28,036 nt of DNA from Lachnospiraceae bacterium UBA1729 (GTDB lineage: Bacteria > Bacillota > Clostridia > Lachnospirales > Lachnospiraceae), in contig DCIJ01000048.1 of the NCBI GenBank assembly GCA_002315945.1, forward strand, positions 3,352 through 31,387. The letters run 5' to 3'. Under the pieces are notes generated by a model that worked only from the letters and a program-made list of their open reading frames with translations, ran no database searches and was not told the origin of the DNA. The position numbers and the translations under genes are program-made. Below, in pieces: positions 24,273-28,036 of this stretch; within the stretch, counting starts at the first letter, position 1, and every line of letters starts with the position of its first letter.

Positions 24273-26576
24273 ATGAGCATAAAATTGGCAAAAGCCGGAG
24301 CATATTTAGTCAACGGAGTTGAAATAATTGAAGAGTCAAATGAGGCGGCTGCCAGAATAGAGAAGCTGGCTGGCTCATGCCCCGCTAAGGAAGAAGCTAA
24401 GAAAAATACCATGGCTTATGGCATTCTGGCTGAGCACAATACCAGTGGAAATATGGATAAGCTTAAGGTTAGATTCGATAAGCTTACATCCCATGATATT
24501 ACCTTTGTAGGTATTATTCAGACAGCAAGAGCTTCAGGACTTACTAAATTCCCTATGCCTTACGTGCTGACAAACTGTCACAATTCCTTATGCGCTGTAG
24601 GCGGAACCATTAATGAAGATGATCACATGTTTGGTCTGTCTGCAGCTAAAAAATATGGTGGAGTATATGTACCACCTCATCAGGCTGTAATCCATCAGTT
24701 TGCAAGAGAAATGCTGGCTGGCTGTGGAAAGATGATTCTGGGTTCTGACTCACATACCCGTTATGGAGCCCTGGGAACAATGGCCATGGGCGAGGGTGGT
24801 CCAGAACTTGTAAAACAGTTGCTTAACCAGACCTACGATATTAACATGCCAGGAGTAGTAGCAATTTATCTGACAGGAGCACCCCAAAAGGGTGTAGGAC
24901 CTCAGGACGTAGCGCTTGCAGTGATTGGCGCAGTATTTGCTAATGGCTATGTAAATAACAAGGTAATGGAATTTGTGGGACCAGGTGTTGGCAGTCTGTC
25001 TGCTGACTTCAGAATAGGTGTTGATGTAATGACTACAGAGACTACCTGTCTGTCATCAATCTGGACTACAGATGATAAGATAAAAGAATTCTATGATATC
25101 CATGGCCGCAAGGAGGAGTACAAGGAAATGGCTCCTGGTGCAGTGGCATATTATGATGGAGTAGTATATGTTGAGCTTGACAAGATCAAGCCTATGATTG
25201 CTATGCCTTTCCATCCAAGCAATGCATATACCATTGAAGAGGTAAATGCAAACCTGGATGATATTCTTCATATTACTGAAGAAAGAGCTAAGGTTAGTCT
25301 GGACAACGCAGTAGAGTATTCACTGGCTTCCAAGGTAAAGAATGGCAAGTTTGTAGTGGATCAGGGTATTATTGCAGGCTGCGCAGGCGGTGGCTTTGAA
25401 AATATCTGTGCTGCAGCTGATATCCTTAAGGGAAGCTACATTGGTAGTGATGCCTTTACATTAAGTGTTTATCCTGCATCTACACCAATATACATGGAGC
25501 TGATTAAGAATGGCTGTGCTCAGGCAATACTTGAAACTGGTGCTGTATTAAAGACTGCATTCTGTGGTCCCTGCTTTGGCGCTGGAGATACTCCTTCCAA
25601 TAATGCATTTTCAATCAGACATTCAACAAGAAACTTCCCTAATCGTGAGGGAAGCAAGCTTCAGAATGGTCAGATTTCTTCTGTTGCGCTCATGGATGCA
25701 AGATCCATTGCAGCAACAGCAGCTAATAAGGGTGTACTTACCCCTGCAACTGATTTTGATGGCAACATCAACGAGTATTCATATTTCTTTGATTCAAAGA
25801 TATATGAGAACAGAGTATATGATTCCAAGGGCGTTGCTCAGGAAGATGAGGAGCTGGTAATGGGTCCTAATATTAAGGACTGGCCCAAGATGCCTCCTCT
25901 GGCTGACAACCTGGTACTTCAGGTTGTGGCAGAGATTCATGATCCTGTTACCACCACTGACGAACTGATTCCTTCAGGTGAGACATCATCCTACAGATCT
26001 AATCCTTTGGGACTGGCAGAATTTACACTGTCACGTAAGGTTCCTGAATATGTAGGCCGTGCCAAGGCTATTCAGAAGGCTGAGGAATGTGTGTTAAACA
26101 ACCAGTGTCCTCTTGAAGCCGTTGATGGTCTGAAAGAAGTTATGGGAGCTATTAAAGCTACTGCAGGCTTTGAGCAGGTGGGTGAAGGTAATATCGGATT
26201 TGGCTCAACAATCTTTGCTGTAAAACCCGGCGATGGTTCTGCTCGTGAGCAGGCTGCCAGCTGCCAGAAGGTTTTAGGCGGATGGGCTAATATTGCCAAT
26301 GAATATGCTACAAAGAGATATCGTTCAAACCTTATGAACTGGGGAATGCTTCCTTTTATCATTGATAAGAGCGAGCTGCCCTTTGGATGCATGGATTACA
26401 TCTTTGTTCCTAATATCAGAACTCTGGTTGAAGCAGGCGCCAGTGATATTCCAGCTTTCGTAGTGAAGCCTGAAGAGAACAAGCTTGAGGAGTTTATGCT
26501 TCATCTTGGAGAAATGACCAAGGAAGAAAGAGAAATTATCCTTAAGGGTTGCCTGATTAACTATAATAGAGTATAA
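24273..26576 (+). CDS. Aconitase-family hydratase (YbhJ-like), substrate uncertain
   Basis: A 767-residue member of the aconitase superfamily. The three cysteines expected to hold a [4Fe-4S] cluster are C370 (IAGCAGGG), C431 and C434 (FCGPC). GSDSHT in the first half and PGDGSAREQAA in the C-terminal swivel domain match substrate-side segments. The usual SCTN motif is replaced by GCAG, and STRNFPNREGS stands where aconitase has its SNRNFEGR-type segment, so the substrate may not be citrate. E. coli YbhJ, a putative hydratase of similar length, is the closest named relative I can recall. A GGGGAG site precedes the ATG, 25 nt after glgP. A strong terminator follows at 26600. Confidence 0.82.
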   Translation: MSIKLAKAGAYLVNGVEIIEESNEAAARIEKLAGSCPAKEEAKKNTMAYGILAEHNTSGNMDKLKVRFDKLTSHDITFVGIIQTARASGLTKFPMPYVLTNCHNSLCAVGGTINEDDHMFGLSAAKKYGGVYVPPHQAVIHQFAREMLAGCGKMILGSDSHTRYGALGTMAMGEGGPELVKQLLNQTYDINMPGVVAIYLTGAPQKGVGPQDVALAVIGAVFANGYVNNKVMEFVGPGVGSLSADFRIGVDVMTTETTCLSSIWTTDDKIKEFYDIHGRKEEYKEMAPGAVAYYDGVVYVELDKIKPMIAMPFHPSNAYTIEEVNANLDDILHITEERAKVSLDNAVEYSLASKVKNGKFVVDQGIIAGCAGGGFENICAAADILKGSYIGSDAFTLSVYPASTPIYMELIKNGCAQAILETGAVLKTAFCGPCFGAGDTPSNNAFSIRHSTRNFPNREGSKLQNGQISSVALMDARSIAATAANKGVLTPATDFDGNINEYSYFFDSKIYENRVYDSKGVAQEDEELVMGPNIKDWPKMPPLADNLVLQVVAEIHDPVTTTDELIPSGETSSYRSNPLGLAEFTLSRKVPEYVGRAKAIQKAEECVLNNQCPLEAVDGLKEVMGAIKATAGFEQVGEGNIGFGSTIFAVKPGDGSAREQAASCQKVLGGWANIANEYATKRYRSNLMNWGMLPFIIDKSELPFGCMDYIFVPNIRTLVEAGASDIPAFVVKPEENKLEEFMLHLGEMTKEEREIILKGCLINYNRV

Positions 26577-26599
26577 AAGTTAATAGAGAATAAGTTATT

Positions 26600-26629
26600 G
26601 GAGCTTCGATTATATGCGAAGCTCCTTTT
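26600..26629 (+). terminator. Terminator after the aconitase-family gene
   Basis: GGAGCTTCG (26600-26608) pairs perfectly with CGAAGCTCC (26617-26625) around an 8-nt loop, followed by TTTTGTTT. It should end the ileS-glgP-hydratase unit. Only about 30 bases remain before the sortase gene, with no convincing promoter in them. Confidence 0.9.
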
Positions 26630-26662
26630 GTTTCTGAGTACGGAAAAAAATAAGAGGGAAAA

Positions 26663-27478
26663 ATGGCTGAAGAAAAAAAGAAAAAGAAAAAAGTATCTAT
26701 AGTTGAAATAATATTATATGCAGTGGGCGGTCTGCTCCTAATGTTTTCTGTGTGCTACGGAGTGCTTCAGTATCTGGAGAATAAGGCGTCGGATGAAAAG
26801 ATGGATGATCTGCGTGACAAGATTGGAATGGTTTCAGAGAGCCCTATGGCTGAAGAGAATCAGGAAGAGCAGGTTGAGGAATATGTTTCACCCTATGCAG
26901 CCATCTTTGCCATGAATGATGATATGAAGGCCTGGATAAAAATACCTGGAACCAGAATCGATTACCCAATAATGCAGACTACACAGGACGAAATGTTCTA
27001 TCTCCATACTGACTTCTATGGAAATTATGACAAAAATGGAACTCTGTTTTTTGCAGCCGGCGACCAGGTAGAGACTGAGAAATCAGATAATCTGGTTATA
27101 TATGGCCACAATATGAGAAGTGGAGCCATGTTTGGTGACCTGGATTATTATAAGAAGGTTGAATACAAGGATGAGCATCCATATATATATCTGTACTTCA
27201 AGGATGAAGAGTGGGTATTTGAGATAATTTCTGCCAGCCGACATAAAGCCCTGAATAAAACCCAAAAGGGATTCAGGTATTATGCCTTCTATGATGCTGA
27301 CAGCGAAGAAGAGTGGCAGGACTTCTGCAGCAATATAACTGCAGCCAATATTTATGGAACAACTCTGGAAGCCCATGAAGGAGATCATCTGGTTACATTG
27401 TCCACCTGTGCGCCTGGAGGCAAATCCAATAGATTTGTTATAGTTGGAAAAAGAATAGACCCTGATCAGGTTAAGTAG
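26663..27478 (+). CDS. srtB: Class B sortase
   Basis: Sortases cut surface proteins at a sorting motif and join them to the cell wall or to each other. This 271-residue protein has a very basic start (KKKKKKK), one membrane helix (about 12-34), a charged linker, and the catalytic domain from about 75. The triad is complete: H149 (YGHNM), C249 (LSTC) and R257 (NRFVIVGKR). The spacing and the inserted helical segment (YYAFYDADSEEEWQDF) point to class B. AGAGGG precedes the ATG. No substrate with an LPxTG- or NPQTN-like tail lies nearby, so its clients are encoded elsewhere. The gene ends 16 bases before the shared terminator. Confidence 0.92.
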   Translation: MAEEKKKKKKVSIVEIILYAVGGLLLMFSVCYGVLQYLENKASDEKMDDLRDKIGMVSESPMAEENQEEQVEEYVSPYAAIFAMNDDMKAWIKIPGTRIDYPIMQTTQDEMFYLHTDFYGNYDKNGTLFFAAGDQVETEKSDNLVIYGHNMRSGAMFGDLDYYKKVEYKDEHPYIYLYFKDEEWVFEIISASRHKALNKTQKGFRYYAFYDADSEEEWQDFCSNITAANIYGTTLEAHEGDHLVTLSTCAPGGKSNRFVIVGKRIDPDQVK

Positions 27479-27494
27479 AAAATTGATGAAGACT

Positions 27495-27543
27495 AAAAAA
27501 CTCTGTGTACATATCATATATGAATAAGTACACAGAGTTTTTT
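27495..27543. terminator. Bidirectional terminator between srtB and tRNA-Pro
   Basis: AAAAAACTCTGTGTAC (27495-27510) pairs perfectly over 16 bp with GTACACAGAGTTTTTT (27528-27543) around a 17-nt loop. The A and T runs give a U tail in either direction, so it can end srtB on the plus strand and tRNA-Pro on the minus strand. Confidence 0.9.
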
Positions 27544-27544
27544 A

Positions 27545-27618
27545 TCGGTGCGACGCGATTCGAACGCGCGACCTCCACGTCCCGAACGTGGCGCTCTACC
27601 AAGCTGAGCCACGCACCG
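27545..27618 (-). tRNA. tRNA-Pro, anticodon CGG
   Basis: Read on the minus strand, the 74 nt fold completely: acceptor CGGTGCG/CGCACCG, D stem GCTC/GAGC, anticodon stem CCACG/CGTGG with loop TTCGGGA (anticodon CGG), a 5-nt variable loop, and T stem GCGCG/CGCGT around TTCGAAT with one G-T pair. The first pair C1-G72 and discriminator A73 are proline identity features. CCA is not encoded, as T follows A73, so CCA must be added after RNase Z trimming. Confidence 0.97.
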
Positions 27619-27648
27619 TTGTATAAGGTTGTTTTTTGAACAATAGGT

Positions 27649-27677
27649 ATATTAGCATTAAACTATAAATTGGGCAA
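27649..27677 (-). promoter_or_regulatory. Possible promoter for tRNA-Pro
   Basis: On the minus strand TTGCCC (27677-27672) and TAATAT (27654-27649) are 17 bp apart, each matching four of six consensus bases, about 30 bases upstream of the tRNA. The AT-rich gap 27619-27800 otherwise shows no gene. Confidence 0.35.
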
Positions 27678-27800
27678 GTCATAATGAAAAACAGCTGACT
27701 AAATATAGAAGGGAAATGTGGCATTATAACAAGATATAGAACGTCAAAGATTTACATAATGTGGATTAAGAAAAAGTTTTTAAAAAATTAAAGAAAAGTG

Positions 27801-27829
27801 TTGACACTTATATATTTCTTTGTTATTAT
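27801..27829 (+). promoter_or_regulatory. Strong promoter for tRNA-Ser
   Basis: TTGACA (27801-27806, perfect) and TATTAT (27824-27829, five of six) with 17-bp spacing, preceded by an A/T-rich stretch (27770-27795) that could act as an UP element. Start near 27836, about 77 bases before the tRNA. Confidence 0.8.
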
Positions 27830-27839
27830 TGCTTTCGCA

Positions 27840-27876
27840 CTGCTCGTGAGGGCAGCGACAAAGCCACAAAAGTGGC
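27840..27876 (+). promoter_or_regulatory. Two hairpins in the tRNA-Ser precursor leader
   Basis: CTGCTC/GGGCAG (27840-27845 with 27850-27855, one T-G pair) closes a GTGA tetraloop of the stable GNRA class. GCCAC/GTGGC (27863-27867 with 27872-27876) closes AAAA. Both lie in the 5' leader that RNase P would remove. They could affect processing or stability; no known RNA family recognised. Confidence 0.4.
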
Positions 27877-27912
27877 AATCAAATTCATAGTTTGGTAGTG
27901 GTCTTAAGTCTT

Positions 27913-28000
27913 GGAGATGTACTCAAGAGGCTGAAGAGGCGCCCCTGCTAAGGGTGTAGGTCGTTCGCGCGGCGCGAGGGTTCAAATCCCTCTTTCTCCG
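27913..28000 (+). tRNA. tRNA-Ser, anticodon GCU
   Basis: An 88-nt class II tRNA. The anticodon loop CTGCTAA gives GCT, reading AGC/AGU. The long variable arm (GGTCGTTCGCGCGGCGC region) and discriminator G (28000) are typical of serine tRNAs. The T arm is GAGGG/CCCTC around TTCAAAT. The acceptor stem GGAGATG against TTTCTCC has a T-T mismatch at pair 6 and a G-T pair at position 7. CCA is not encoded. No terminator is seen before the window ends 36 bases later. Confidence 0.95.
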
Positions 28001-28036
28001 TTCTTATTCTACCGATACATTAGAACTTTGAAATAT

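Noticed and set aside
27836..27912. Small SRP RNA or other known ncRNA before tRNA-Ser
   Set aside because: The GNRA hairpin first suggested it, but the tetraloop is GTGA and the conserved SRP helix 8 internal loops are absent. Treated as a tRNA leader.
27913..28036. tRNA-Ser as a phage or island attachment site
   Set aside because: No integrase and no repeated tRNA 3' end within the window; the sequence stops 36 bases later, so nothing supports it.

Overview
The window is AT-rich DNA from a low-GC Gram-positive anaerobe, most likely a Lachnospiraceae member of the Butyrivibrio/Pseudobutyrivibrio/Roseburia type. The basis is the gene order adk-map-infA-rpmJ-rpsM-rpsK-rpsD-rpoA-rplQ-ecfA1-ecfA2-ecfT-truA, strong AGGAGG-type ribosome binding sites, a DUF6715-like small membrane protein, tRNA genes without an encoded CCA, and protein sequences close to what I know from that family. 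The genus call is inference. Thirty protein genes are read, all on the plus strand. One tRNA is on the minus strand and one on the plus strand. I see no insertion sequence, prophage, CRISPR array or replication origin.

Layout. (1) 1-5026: distal end of the large ribosomal protein / alpha operon, from the 3' end of adk to rplQ, closed by a 12-bp terminator. Several gaps between its genes hold hairpins, above all the 224-nt rpmJ-rpsM gap. (2) 5072-13016: an unbroken run in which genes touch or overlap. It holds the energising module of an ECF vitamin/metal importer (ecfA1, ecfA2, ecfT), tRNA pseudouridine synthase truA, a three-gene set (a VWA/degenerate metallopeptidase protein, a MoxR-type AAA+ ATPase and a cytoplasmic BspA-type leucine-rich-repeat protein), and an LrgA/LrgB pair. 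(3) 13036-18438: from its own promoter, a YcxB-like membrane protein, then tsaE, tsaB, rimI, rnz, a DUF6715-like protein, tsaD and ispD. Most of this run serves tRNA: t6A37 synthesis (tsaE, tsaB, tsaD) and 3'-end maturation (rnz). (4) 18421-26629: a perfect consensus promoter inside the end of ispD drives a eukaryote-like isoleucyl-tRNA synthetase. Glycogen phosphorylase and an aconitase-family hydratase follow with no terminator until 26600. (5) 26663-27543: a class B sortase, ending in a terminator shared with the converging tRNA-Pro(CGG). (6) 27801-28000: a strong promoter and hairpin-bearing leader in front of tRNA-Ser(GCU).

How the genes fit together. Most of the window is translation machinery and its maintenance: ribosomal proteins, RNA polymerase alpha, IF-1, protein N-terminal trimming, tRNA modification, trimming and charging. 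Both tRNAs lack encoded CCA, so RNase Z would be their natural 3' processing enzyme. The least understood part is 8348-11944, the VWA / AAA+ / LRR set. Its HExxH-like motif has lost the catalytic glutamate, and its third gene carries an LRR domain without any secretion signal. It is the best candidate here for an uncharacterised system.
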